A stretch of 64,000 nucleotides of DNA from Apoda limacodes (Eukaryota > Arthropoda > Insecta > Lepidoptera > Limacodidae), in contig OX291550.1 in NCBI GenBank assembly GCA_946406115.1, positions 30,418,722 to 30,482,721 of the forward strand. Direction: 5' to 3'. The notes below the pieces were generated by a model. That model made no database searches and had not been told where the DNA came from. It saw nothing but the letters and a program-made list of their open reading frames with translations. The stretch's first letter is position 1; each line of letters begins with the position of its first letter. This document shows positions 22,481 to 33,044 of this stretch, one piece after another. A program made the translations under genes and the position numbers.

Positions 22481-22947
22481 AGCATAAATAAATATAAAAT
22501 ATCGCATTTTTTTTTTAGTTTGGATTAAATTCTTTAACATAAGTTCCAACTTATGCTTGTTAGTTAGATAATCTCGGGGCTTAGTCCAAATTTTAAGCAA
22601 CTCGCTTATATACCTACACCGCGCACCGTCGGACATCACTTGTATTAGCTTTTAACTTTTTCTTCCCCGGCCGCCTGGCGCTGTTTCACTTCAAACTCAA
22701 ACTTGTGTCGTACAAGAGTTTTCAAGAAGAAATCGAAAATAATTAAGTAAATTTTTTCAAGTGAAATTTTTTTCAATTCATGAAATTAAATTTTTGTGTC
22801 AAACTCGTTTAAGTTTCTGAAGTGACTTCGTTTTTCGCATTATTTAAAGTTTTTGAATTGGGAATTTTAGATCCAATTTGTTTACTTACAAAAAAAAATC
22901 TTATTTGAGAAAAAGTTATAAGTGAATTTGTTTGTTAGGAGGACTTA
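22481..22947. other. No gene seen
   Basis: AT-rich sequence before R copy 2. No coding signal. Confidence 0.35.
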
Positions 22948-23475
22948 AGACCAGATCGTGTAAATACGCCGTGTTTGTGCAAATTTTGTGGCTGAACTAT
23001 AGCACTTAAAGGATTGAAAAAAAAAAATTTTACGCAACTTGCTTTTGTCTAGTGCATTACCTAAATGAGTGATTTTCATTGATTATATTGAATGTAATAA
23101 AAAATCTGGAAGTAACCATTGTTTCAATACTCGAGCAAATTTTTAAAGCGTGTATTGCGTTTTATTGTAATGAAGTTAAAAGTTGATTAAATAATTAGAA
23201 TAGCTTGTTATCTAGTTCATTGACTCTAAGTTGTAGCAAAAACTAAAAAACTGTGACAACAAAACGGTAAAAACGTTTAATCCATATTAAAAAAATTAAG
23301 TTTCAGGGCATCTTTATGGAATAATTTACTAAGGAAGTATTTAACAAATATATCTGATAGTAATTTATATGACATTGTGCAATGATTTTTAGTACATTTA
23401 CATACACAACGTCAGTATTACAGAAATTATCTTCCTGGCCTGTATCGCCCCCTTAACGGACAGTAAACAGTTAGC
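22948..23475 (+). repeat. Interspersed repeat R, copy 2
   Basis: The least interrupted copy. Blocks in order: 'gatcgtgtaaatacgcc', 'caaattttgtggctgaac', 'aagcgtgtattgcg', 'ttgactctaagttgtagc', 'gtgcaatgatttttagtac', 'tgtatcgcccccttaac'. Ends directly before the heptamer array at 23481. Confidence 0.65.
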
Positions 23476-23480
23476 AAAGT

Positions 23481-23674
23481 TGTGCGTAGTGCAATATGCT
23501 GTGTGCCATAATGTGCGGTGTGCGATGTGCAATGTGCGGTGTGCGGTGTGCGGTGTGCGGTGTGCTATGTGCAATGTGCGGTGTGCGGTGTGCGATGTGC
23601 AGTGTGCGGTGTGCGATGTGCAGTGTGCTATGTGCAATGTGCGGTGTGCGATGTGCAGTGTGCGGTGTGCGGTG
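23481..23674. repeat. Heptamer array GTGCRRT
   Basis: About 24 head-to-tail copies of a 7-bp unit alternating GTGCGGT, GTGCGAT, GTGCAAT and GTGCAGT. Because 7 is not a multiple of 3, all frames stay open on both strands, which makes several Cys/Val- or His/Thr-rich spurious frames. Confidence 0.95.
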
Positions 23675-23888
23675 CTTGAAACGTAATGACGTCCTTGGAG
23701 GTAATGCAAATTTTTTGGTTAATATTTTTTTTAGGATTGATTTATAAATTATAAAAAAAGGGTATTATAAATAACGAATTCTTTGACTATATTTTATTTT
23801 TTAGTTTTTAGTGTTTATTATAATACTAACCTTATGCGTTACCGGCAGTTTCGACGGGAATGGTGACAGTCTGTTATTTAAAATGTAA

Positions 23889-24389
23889 TTTATACTTATA
23901 AAATGCTTTGTCCTGAACGCCTGAACGCCTGACGAATCAACGCACAGCCTAAACCTCTGATCGCAGAGACCTGAAACTTGGAGGGTGTGTTCCTTGTATG
24001 ACATAGGCATCCGATATAAAAGAAGTTTCCGAAAGGTTCAAGAGCGAGTTGGATTCGCGCAATAAGGGTATACCGATTGTAATGAAATTTTGGTAAGTTG
24101 TTATGCACACGCCGGGGAAATTTTTCTGAGAAAGAAAAAAATTACCAAGTGCTAGTCAGACAGGGTCAAGTGCGAGTCGGACGCACACGCTGGGGAAGGT
24201 TTCTGCGAAAGAAAAAAAGGGTCAAGTGCGAATCGGACTCTTGCAATAAGGGTAAACCGATTGTAATGAAATTTTAGTAAGTTGTTATGCAGACGCCGGG
24301 GAAGTTTTCTGAATTAAACCAACCTATTCACAATAGGTTGGTGCGGCAGTTGTTTCAAATAAAGAAACAACGTTCGCCGGGTCAGCTAG
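23889..24389 (+). mobile_element. Helitron-like repeat H2, fullest copy
   Basis: Begins 'tatacttataaaatgctttg'. It carries three degenerate copies of a 'caagtgcgagtcggac..gggtaaaccgattgtaatg' module. It ends with a stem-loop ('ggcagttgtttc' / 'gaaacaacgttcgcc') followed by CTAG and a T flank at 24390. The 3' hairpin plus CTAG supports a Helitron-type mechanism. The 5' TC is not clear in this copy. Confidence 0.6.
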
Positions 24390-25278
24390 TCTTATATAAA
24401 ATTAGAGAATATTGTTGTCAAGGGAGAAATAAAGTTGTAGTGTCACCCGGGTGTCGCGACGCTATCTCACGTTGCAAAACACTACGAAATCTAGTCGGAA
24501 CTCGGGATGTCCTTTTTCTGCTTCATCCACTTCAGTCCTTTAAACGTTCAATACTTCACCAAAACTCTTAGTTTACGTGCACCGAACTCGCGTCGAGACC
24601 ACAACTTGGTCTTTCCGAACGAATGCGATAATAATAAACTGAATACGCGGATAAGTGTGTCGCCGTATCCGACCCTTCTAGAACTAATTTTGCACACCGG
24701 GCAGCGAGCCGTCGCACCATCAGTCGTACGAAGTGAAAGGGCATGATGTCATTGCTTATCTTTACGGAACAATTAGGTATTCTGATTTAGTATCTATGGA
24801 TACCTAAATTTGCTATAGCTTTGATAGTCAATCTGCCTGTTTCAGTTTCACTCCAAATTATTGATGTATAAACTCATTGTCAACTGAAGTTTTATTTAAG
24901 AAAATCGAGGCGCGGCGCTCTGAATCGAAACAACACACCACAGCACGTAAGGACATTAAATATTTAAATATATATATATATATAAATCACGGATAAACTA
25001 GGATTTGGATAGAACAAAGGTGTAGACTCGTTAAGTCAACATCATTAAAATATTGCATCTTTAGACATGGGTGATATTTATATTGATCTTTAATGTATAT
25101 TGACCAAAGATGATGCCTATATACTAGTATAACCGAAGGCGAAGGAATTTTTATTTTGCAAAATAAAAATGTTTCGCGAAATTTGTTGCTAAGCGCAAAA
25201 TTCAAAGACGGCTGGACCAATGCAGGTAATTTTTTTTGTTGGGTTTGTTAGTGTTAGGGCAAGGTTTTTTTAGGTTTT
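24390..25278. other. No gene; partial repeat before 25279
   Basis: 24390-24970 is unassigned, with moderately GC-rich 24590-24740. 25130-25230 has 'gaaggcgaaggaattttt' and 'ggctggaccaatgcagg', words typical of lepidopteran Helitron-like repeats. No gene. Confidence 0.35.
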
Positions 25279-25594
25279 ATTATGCACACGCTGGGGAAGT
25301 TTTCTGAGAAAGAAAAAAAGGGTCAAGTGCGAGTCGGACTCGCGCACTAAGGGTAAACCGATTTAAATGAAATTTCGGTAAGTTGTTATGCATACGCCGG
25401 GGAAGGTTTCTGAGAAAGAAAAAAAGGGTCAAGTGCGAGTCAGACTCGCCCAATAAGAGTGGACCAATTGTTATGAAATTTTGGTAAGTTGTTATGCACA
25501 TGCCGGGGAAGGTTTCTGAATTAGTACAACCCTTTCACAATAGGTTGGTGCGGCAGTTGTCTTAAAAAAAGAAACAACGTTCCCCGGATCAGAG
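25279..25594 (+). repeat. Helitron-like repeat H2, copy with 107-bp tandem
   Basis: Two full units and the start of a third (from 25279, 25386, 25492) of about 107 bp: 'ttatgcacacgc', 'tctgagaaagaaaaaaaggg', 'caagtgcgagtcggactcgc', 'gggtaaaccgat'. Ends with the H2 hairpin ('ggcagttgtctt' / 'gaaacaacgttcccc') and 'agag' in place of CTAG. Confidence 0.7.
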
Positions 25595-26344
25595 TATAAA
25601 ATAAAACGTATATCAAATAATATTTTTAAATTGTTAAAAGAGAACTAAAAAGTTAAAAGTTACCTGATTTCGATTAAAAACCATTTTCTCGTTTTTAACC
25701 CTTTGGCTAACATCAAAGGTCACCTCGCGGCTTCATTATTTAACCCCGGATATCATCATACACCTGGATTACATACACACCCACAGACACTGGGACAGTT
25801 GAAACTAAATAAAAGTTTGTAAAATTAAATACATAATGCTTTCTTCGTGCATAACCTAAATCAAAATTCAAATCTATAAGAATAACCTAACTAATCTATA
25901 AGAATAACTAACCTAGACAAAAAGTCAAATGTACAATAAGATAACACAAATTTGTTGTAAATATAACAATTGTTGTAGAAAATATACTAAGTCCGTAATA
26001 TTTCCTGAGGCAGACAATAACTATTACTATATTTCAATTATTAATTTTAAGTATAACGCGAGTTGCAAAGCTGTTTTCTCCTACGTAACCTTGGTTATGT
26101 TATGTAAATAAAAATTGTTATTAACATTATATAATTTAAACCAACAGTTTACAAAATATAACCGATTTAAATAAAGCGCGTCGCGTTGGAAAACTGAAAG
26201 ATAGGTGCATGGCGGTGGGTTTTTTAATCGCCTTCGAAAAAGGAGGAGATTCTCAATTCGGATGTTTGTATTTTTTATGTATGTTCGGGCATAACTCCGT
26301 CATATATTGACGGAGTTTTGCCTTAGTTCGTAGTTGGTGTCTAT
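25595..26344. other. No gene; repeat scrap at 26215-26330
   Basis: Mostly AT-rich. 26218-26260 ('gttttttaatcgccttcg', 'aaggaggag') is a repeat type seen elsewhere in Lepidoptera. 26290-26320 contains the inverted pair 'aactccgtcat' / 'tgacggagtt'. No gene. Confidence 0.35.
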
Positions 26345-26937
26345 GTACTTTTTTTTTATACCACTAAGGTGGCAAACAAGCTTACGATCCGCCAGTTGGT
26401 AAGCGATCCCCGTAGCCTAGGTGTGGACGCCTGTGACAACTCGCGTATTGCCGACCCTTCAGAAATATAATAACTTCTTTCTTGAAGAACCCTATACTGT
26501 AGTCCTTGGAGAAAACCTTCCACAACCAAAGCGTGCGCGGGAGGAAGTTTCTCTGCAACCGCACTATACGCGACCATTTCGGTTCTAAAGTGTGAGAATG
26601 AATTTCCTGCCGATGGTGAGCGGTGCGATGGTAGAAAGTAGCACACAACACAACCCATTGTACAAGCGGTAGAACACACACAGGGAGGCAAAGTCTCTTC
26701 TCAGACTAAAGGGCTCGATACGGCAATGAGTTTGGAATCTTCGACAATTCTCACTGCCCGTTGTTGAACAGACTCAAAAGGGCCAAGCTGGTATCCGGGT
26801 GCATCCGCCCAGAGATGGCAGCAGTACTCCATATGGGGCCGGACTTGCGACTTGTACAGCAGCAACCTCTGCCCAGACGTGAATTACTGCCTCGCTCTGT
26901 TAAGTACACCTAGGTTTTTGGGCGCCAGCTTCACCTG
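26345..26937 (-). pseudogene. LINE C-terminal fragment
   Basis: About 195 codons of degraded reverse-transcriptase tail. On the minus strand the conserved run is LLLYKSQVRPHMEYCCHLWA, then ESVQQRAVRIV, then in another frame NFLPRTLWLWKVF and FLKGRQ near the C terminus. This is the C-terminal signature of a common lepidopteran jockey-type LINE. At least two frame changes and several stops occur. The extreme 3' end ('accactaaggtggcaaacaag', then T-run on plus) also occurs at 43022-43146 and 49760-49860. Confidence 0.75.
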
Positions 26938-27470
26938 TAATTCAAATCAGATTTTTGGAAATAAGTAATTATTTTTACTGTTTTGGTGCATCTTTTTAAA
27001 GTCGGTTGTTTTTTTTTTGTTAAAAATTTTTATTGTTCGTAATGGGCGATATACGTATATACGTATATTATTCATATTACGTATTTAATTTAAACTAAAA
27101 TTTATCAGAACAATAATTTTTTTTTGAATATTTTAGAAAATATCATGAATACAAATACAAGGTTCCTATCAAAGACATCAAAGACATTGTGTACTACAAA
27201 TAATAGACTTACACCTACTAATTTTGTTTACTTTTCCTTTATGAAACAGTACGTAATTATGAATTATGCGGCTGTGGGTAAGGGCTGCAATGTTGTGTTC
27301 TAAAGCTAAATACAAATTAATTGCTGCTAATCCCATAAGCTTCGTCACCGCGCACCCGGTTTTACTATTTCTGAAGCGGGATACCATTCGTCACTGCCAT
27401 AACCGGGAAGTAAGAGTTACTCTTAAACTAATATAATATTCCTAATACTAAAATGGCTTCCTATCCGACT
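26938..27470. other. No gene seen
   Basis: Unassigned AT-rich DNA, with a palindromic 'tatacgtatatacgtata' at about 27051-27068. Confidence 0.35.
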
Positions 27471-27489
27471 TCGGCGTAATATGCACATA

Positions 27490-27996
27490 CTTTGCTGTGT
27501 TTATAATATCCTTAACACTTCCTCCTCTCCTCTGTATCTTAGAGATCGCTTTAATTTTCTATTTCCTAGAGACTGACCTCTTAGATCTCATACTACCTCA
27601 CTTATTGAAATACCAGCACATAACACTCTTTTGAATCTTTTGTTGTTTGTAGTGCAAAACTTTGGAACTCGCTTCCCGGTTTGATACGTGAGTTCGTATC
27701 AGTTAATATTATCAAAAATAGATTAAAAAAGCATTATTTATCTGTATGAATAAGATAATATATATAATGTATTTTGTGTATTTATATTTATGTTATATTA
27801 CTGTATAATATATGTTAAATAATGTGTAATAGTAATAATATTTATAGATTTATTCTTTTTTGATATATATTTACATTATTAATTGTTTTAAATATAGTCT
27901 GTTTGTCTCCTACTTTTCTATGTGTTTAATCTCTTACACACTTAGGTTCGCTGTAAGAAATCTCTTTTTCTGTATTGTACGATAAAGAATTAAAAA
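27490..27996 (+). pseudogene. LINE 3' end, short fragment
   Basis: About 70 codons without a long open frame. SSSPLYLRDRFNFLFPRD is followed by a TGA and LRSHTTSLIEIPAHNT. After a one-base shift comes CSAKLWNSLPGLIREF, with a stop at the end of KKHYLSV. The order matches the C terminus of the LINE at 20865-22003 ('STPLYLKERFNF', 'AIRLWNSLP'). The 3' part ends in 'gataaagaatt' and an A-run. 5'-truncated. Confidence 0.7.
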
Positions 27997-28054
27997 AGGT
28001 TTGTGTGTATTTTTTCTTTATTGATCTCAACTACAGATGTGTGTGTGTGTATAT

Positions 28055-28492
28055 TAAGGGTTCCGTACCTTAAAAGAAAAAAAATAATGTATAAAAAGTA
28101 ATATAAAAATATTATAGAATACATATAATATAATACTATATATAATACTATAGAATTTTATTTAAGAACGCTTAGAGGTATCGAGTTGAAATGAATATCA
28201 AAGTCTAAGTAAGTACTAAAGTCTATGTATACTTAAAGTCAAATTCTTCAATCAAGCTTCTAAGTCAATGCAACAAAAAATATAAATACCGTTATTTTTG
28301 TCGCATATGGTGACACAAAAAAATCAAAACCTACAGGATACTTCCCGTTGACCTAGAATCATGAAATTTGATAAGAAGCAAGGTGTTACCCCACAAATAT
28401 ATAAAAAAACATCCAAAAACTGATCATAAACCTGTGAGATTTGAAGTCATGACGGAAGAACTACAGAGCTTGCACTTGGCTGGTTTTTTTTT
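28055..28492 (+). repeat. GGGTTCCGTACC-type repeat, long variant
   Basis: Starts 'aagggttccgtaccttaaaa' and ends 'gcttgcacttggctggtttt'. The interior differs from the copies at 7711 and 22133 ('gatacttcccgttgacctag', 'aaatttgataagaagcaagg'). It is flanked by a diverged direct repeat of about 50 bp ('gtgtattttttcttt..gat.tcaact', 28005-28045 and 28515-28552). Confidence 0.65.
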
Positions 28493-28834
28493 CGATCTCA
28501 CGTAAACATGTGTGGGTGTATTTTTTCTTTCTCGATTTCAACTATAAGTGTGTGTACAAACTTTTTTTTTATCAAGAAAATGTGTGTAATTTAGATTCGT
28601 GGCATTTGGTATAAAATATGATTATGAATTATGACTATTGGAGCGGGTACCACGGTCAATATATTTTTGCCCATTTTCCTTTAGTTGTTGTAACATTTCG
28701 AGACCGGAACCACCTCGCACAGCGACAACTACTTGATTAAAAACTTCTGTGAGCGTGTTTATCACACAACAAGTTCAGTCGTAGAATGTCAGAGCGTAAT
28801 AAAATAAATTCATTTTAGCCGCAAGCTGTAATGT

Positions 28835-29050
28835 AACACTTACGACATAAATGACATCAATGTCGAGATTATTTTTCTAGCTGTCAAGTCGGTTTGAGAT
28901 AGCGGCGTTTCGAAACTCGTTTACTGAATCTCAGCAGTGCGGGTCACATAATACTTTACCGAGATTTGTCACTAGGAAAATCTTTTTACATAAGTCATGT
29001 AGAGTGTTCTTTCCACAAAATTATTGGATCTGTTATATCTAATACGCAGT
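28835..29050 (+). repeat. Interspersed repeat P, copy 2
   Basis: Same blocks as 20520-20720: 'ctgtcaagtcggtttgagat', 'accgag', 'gagtgttctttcc', 'attattggatctgtta'. Diverged. Confidence 0.45.
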
Positions 29051-30706
29051 CAACTGGTCGGCGATGACTTTGTCTTCTGGCAACCTGAAAACGGGCAACT
29101 GGAACCGTCGACCAAGCTCAGTGACTTAAATAAAAAGAAATTGTAAGCTTTGGTTGTGTAATTGGAACATGTTGCGTTTTCCTTTCTCTAGCTTTCTAGG
29201 AATTTGTTTAAGAGATTTGATTTATGTAAAAGAATTGAAATGAAATGAAATTTTTCGTGAAATTCATTTTGAGTCATTCGACATCCAATCCCAATAAAAA
29301 CTTGATTTAAATAACGTGCAAAGTCTTGACTAAGATGATTTGTCTATATCTTAAAGTTGTTAAATCTCATAAACAACCAATTGTGCCAAAAGACACGAGT
29401 TATTTTGGGTAATATCTGGCCTAACCTTTACTTTTTGTAGACATAATTATTTCAACTGAGACAACGTTTTATACAGCATGTTTTTGTAAGGATTTCTTCT
29501 TATTTCTCGTACGACGGTTTTTAATGTTAATGCCCACCACTTCTAAACTAATAAAGCCATAAGATTGGTACAGTTCTCATGAGTTCTCTTAGGTTATAAA
29601 ATAAACAGTTTTAAAATTTTGTCTTTCTACAATAATCCAGTGTTGCTAGACAGAAGCGAGAAAATACGCCAAAATACCATACGTCTTCTTTTAAACAAAT
29701 CTATACCTATATCTAATGCTTATCTCAGTTATGTGCGTCAAAGACAAACAAATAAACACTTAGACACAAAAGACCACTTTTCTGGAAAACCCAACACTTT
29801 CAAAGCAATTCAGAACACAATTTTCTTTTACAACGGCCGCAATAAAATTAGAATCTCGAATAACAAAAACGATTCACGACAATCAGTTCCAGAAAACTTT
29901 TGTATCCATTTTATGCGATTGTAAAGTGAAACGAATTAGCATTTTAATTGAAATTTGTCGCCGAACAGATTTAGTTACTTCTTAAAATTGTGTTCCGAGA
30001 TAACGTTTCGTTTCCGGATATAAATTTACTGCTACTTAACAAACCTTAAACTTTTTACTGCGCAATTAAAGCGATTTCTGTAATAGAAATGAAACAGCTT
30101 TAAGATTTTCTATGTTGCGACGAGATAGGCCAGAAAGTCTCGTTGGCGGAGGTCAAAATACATGTTAGACCATTTTTTTCGTTTTTAACTGTTAACAAAG
30201 ATATCATCTTCTTGTAATATATAGCTGCCTGTCCGTTTATATTCTTTTTATGCTTGAAACACTAATTTCATTTACAAGTTTTTTTTTATATACACGGCAC
30301 CTTATTGAAAAATGAGCACATGGATATGGTCTATCATTGGTATTATGCAGTTATGATGCTTAGGGAGAGCGACTATAGCGTAACAACATTCACTGTCCCA
30401 GCTAGATACACTATAAAACCGAATGTTATATATTGATTTTTGGTTTGCATTCCCTTATCCAAATATAATATCTTTATTAAAATGAGTTTCCAAGAAAGCT
30501 TTTGATTTGTTAACCTACAATCGTTACAATAATTTACTTCACAACAGTTTGATGATACCATTCCAACACAATATAGTTGTAAATACAGAATATTCCTAAA
30601 AACAAATGAACTCAACTGCTGTTGACATGGCAGATTGAGGGCTGTTAGCTAACACACGTGTCTGCTTGTAATTGTCTAGTGTCCGTAACTCGAGCTCGAG
30701 CTACAG
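29051..30706. other. No assigned gene; 101-codon frame at 29619-29924
   Basis: Unassigned. The plus frame 29619-29924 opens with a near-cognate codon and encodes a basic, Asn/Arg-rich 101-residue product that I do not recognise. There is no second copy, promoter or splice context to support it. The rest is AT-rich. Confidence 0.3.
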
Positions 30707-30773
30707 CCGACACCCCGATACCCCGACACCCCGACACCCCGACACCCGACACCCCGACACCCGACACCCCGAC
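30707..30773. repeat. C-rich minisatellite, 9-10 bp units
   Basis: Seven or so units of CCGACACCC/CCGACACCCC. Runs of four C at regular spacing could form a C-rich/G-rich secondary structure. Confidence 0.9.
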
Positions 30774-32514
30774 CAACGCCCACTCTTACGACAGACTAAT
30801 TAATCTATACACTTTATTAATAACAAGATAATTAGGAAACAATAGATGAGGAAAATGATTACTGAAATTAACTAGAGCCCCAAAGGACTACTTAATATAA
30901 AGTTATACAGGTCGTGAGACTGTGCTTAGATGGTATTTTTGTATTAAAGCTTATTAAGGTAATACAAAAAGTTGATGAATTTGATTTTACTATTTTTGTC
31001 TGTTTTGATAAAACAATGAGTATGTTACACGGCCTTGCCATAATGTAGAGGTGTCCTTCCTACCAACTAAAATTAATGGTTTGTTACATCCTCAAGATAA
31101 CGTAAGCAGCTGGGATGCGGGAAAATTATAAAGACGATAGTGCCGAATTATTTATTCCGAGCTCTGTGGTTAAGATAAACGAATGCTCCCGCTCACCGTC
31201 TACTTACCAGTGTGCACCATTTCTTTTCGTCATTGAAGAAGAAGAAAGAAGAAAGAAAGACATTAAATCGGTTACGGAATTAAAATATTGGTATTAGTTT
31301 AGAATAAAGTGTTTTTTTAGTAACTGTGATTCTGTGACAATAATAAAGCCTTTTGGCGTCGTTTTCACAGTAGACTATTCTCTATGGTTTCGCGAAGTCC
31401 CGTGGAATGTCGTGTTCAAAGGCCGCGATGAAGCAAATGCGAATCCTGTAGATGCGGGCTGGCCCCACTAGCGCCGCACCCGCTCCAGCAGCATCGGCAA
31501 AAGTTTAGCTCGCCAACCCTGTCAATGCGACATGCCGTAGCAGTGCGACAGCGCGCGCTCGAGCACTCCAGTTACTGAGCCGTCACTCCCGTTATACACG
31601 GGATCAAATCATGGAATAATGTAAACGTCTAATTAGTGTCTTTCTCTGAAAGCACATCAAAAAATAAAAGCAAATATATACAATTTGCCCCTTTTTTTAT
31701 ATTGTCACGTTTAAAATTTCTATTGTTTTTAAACCAAGTGTTTCTTTAATAACTTACATGTAAGTCTGAGCAGTATCATGGTCTGAAAATTCTAACCGGT
31801 GTACCGTCCCCGAAGCTAACTGAATATGGTCAAAAATATGGTCTATAAATGCGTTTTCCTCGTAGAATTTATATATAAAGTCATGTTATATTTTTTGTCT
31901 ACCAGGCTCTCAAGGGTTTTTGAGAATCTCGTTGTTTTAAGTGTATCAATTTTAAAGTCACATGTTACAGCAATTTAAGCTTTCTTTTTTTTCGTTAATT
32001 CAAATAATAACGATTCTTAATTATGAAAAAATATGTCAACGTTTGAGTTGTGAGTGCGATATATACAAATGATAAACAAGTTATTATTAGGAAACTCAAA
32101 TCCGCAACATTAATTTAATTCATCATCATTGGCAATGTTTTTTTTACGTCCAAAATGCAGTTTATTTCTGTATCATTACCTAATTCTTGGTTTGTTAAGA
32201 TTTTTTTATTTTTTTATATTTTTTGCGTGGTTAGTAGATTTTGAGTTTTTTCAACCTTTTTGAACAATTTTTTAGTATTTTTCTATTGTTTTCCGTAATT
32301 CGTAATTGACGCCCATATTTTCTATTTCTGCATGAGCGGATTTGTTCCATGGTGACGGAGAAGTTCATGATTTTAATATGTGCTTTTTCTTGTTTTCCAT
32401 TTTCCATTCCATTTTTGCAATAATACAAAAAATTTTGAAAAATACTGGGGGATTTTGATATAGCGGCAGTGGCCACCTTAGCATATTAAAATTCGTTTGA
32501 GCATATCTCTAGAT
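30774..32514. other. No assigned gene; GC-rich patch at 31390-31610
   Basis: The patch 31390-31610 is CpG-rich ('gcgccgcacccgctcc', 'gacagcgcgcgctcgagc') and unlike its flanks. It could be promoter-like host DNA or an old insertion. No frame is supported. The frame at 31115-31297 is short and unrecognised. Confidence 0.35.
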
Positions 32515-32605
32515 GAAACGAAAAGTACAAGTTCTTCGTAGAATCGAACTCAGACCATCGGAACAGTAGCCGATGGTAGTCACCATCACCCTATCCGGCA
32601 CTACA
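32515..32605 (-). mobile_element. tRNA-derived SINE head
   Basis: On the minus strand a B-box-like GAGTTCGATTC (32541-32551) lies about 40 bases after TAGGGTGATGGTGA, which resembles an A box. The inverted arms 'accatcggctactg' / 'ccgatggtc' between them mimic an anticodon arm region. Acceptor pairing is not convincing, so a SINE rather than a tRNA gene. Confidence 0.5.
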
Positions 32606-33044
32606 TGTGACATCGAAATTAGGCACTCTGTTTTAACATAATGCAAGACCAACTTGATATTACGCGAGTCACTCATGACTTCATGAGCATGCATCACCAA
32701 TTTCATATACGTATTTGTTCAAAATAATTTCACTTACAGCTCATAAGTATTTGTTTAGCACTTAAAACACTGAATTTAACGGTGTGAGTTATTGGTATTT
32801 AGATAGATTTAATCCTGTAAACTTTAATTTAAACTATGGAAAAAAAAACAAAACATGTCTTGCCTTGCATACTGTTATATATTAACAAGCCCAATCAACA
32901 ATCCGTTTTTTTTCTGACAAAGAGGGCAAACGAGGGAGATAGCCATTTCTCCCCATATTTTTAATTTAATTTTAGACACTATAAACCTATGTTGCACTTA
33001 GAAATTACGAAATTTTTTTTAAGAGAGAATGGTATTTGGGGCAA
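32606..33044. other. No gene seen
   Basis: AT-rich; nothing assigned. Confidence 0.35.

Noticed and set aside
23398..23747. Several overlapping Cys/Val and His/Thr-rich frames
   Set aside because: A 7-bp repeat keeps all frames open; no gene signal.
26356..26691. Two overlapping novel minus-strand genes
   Set aside because: Both are frames of the same decayed LINE C-terminus.
32515..32605. Functional tRNA gene
   Set aside because: A and B boxes are plausible but the acceptor stem does not pair convincingly.
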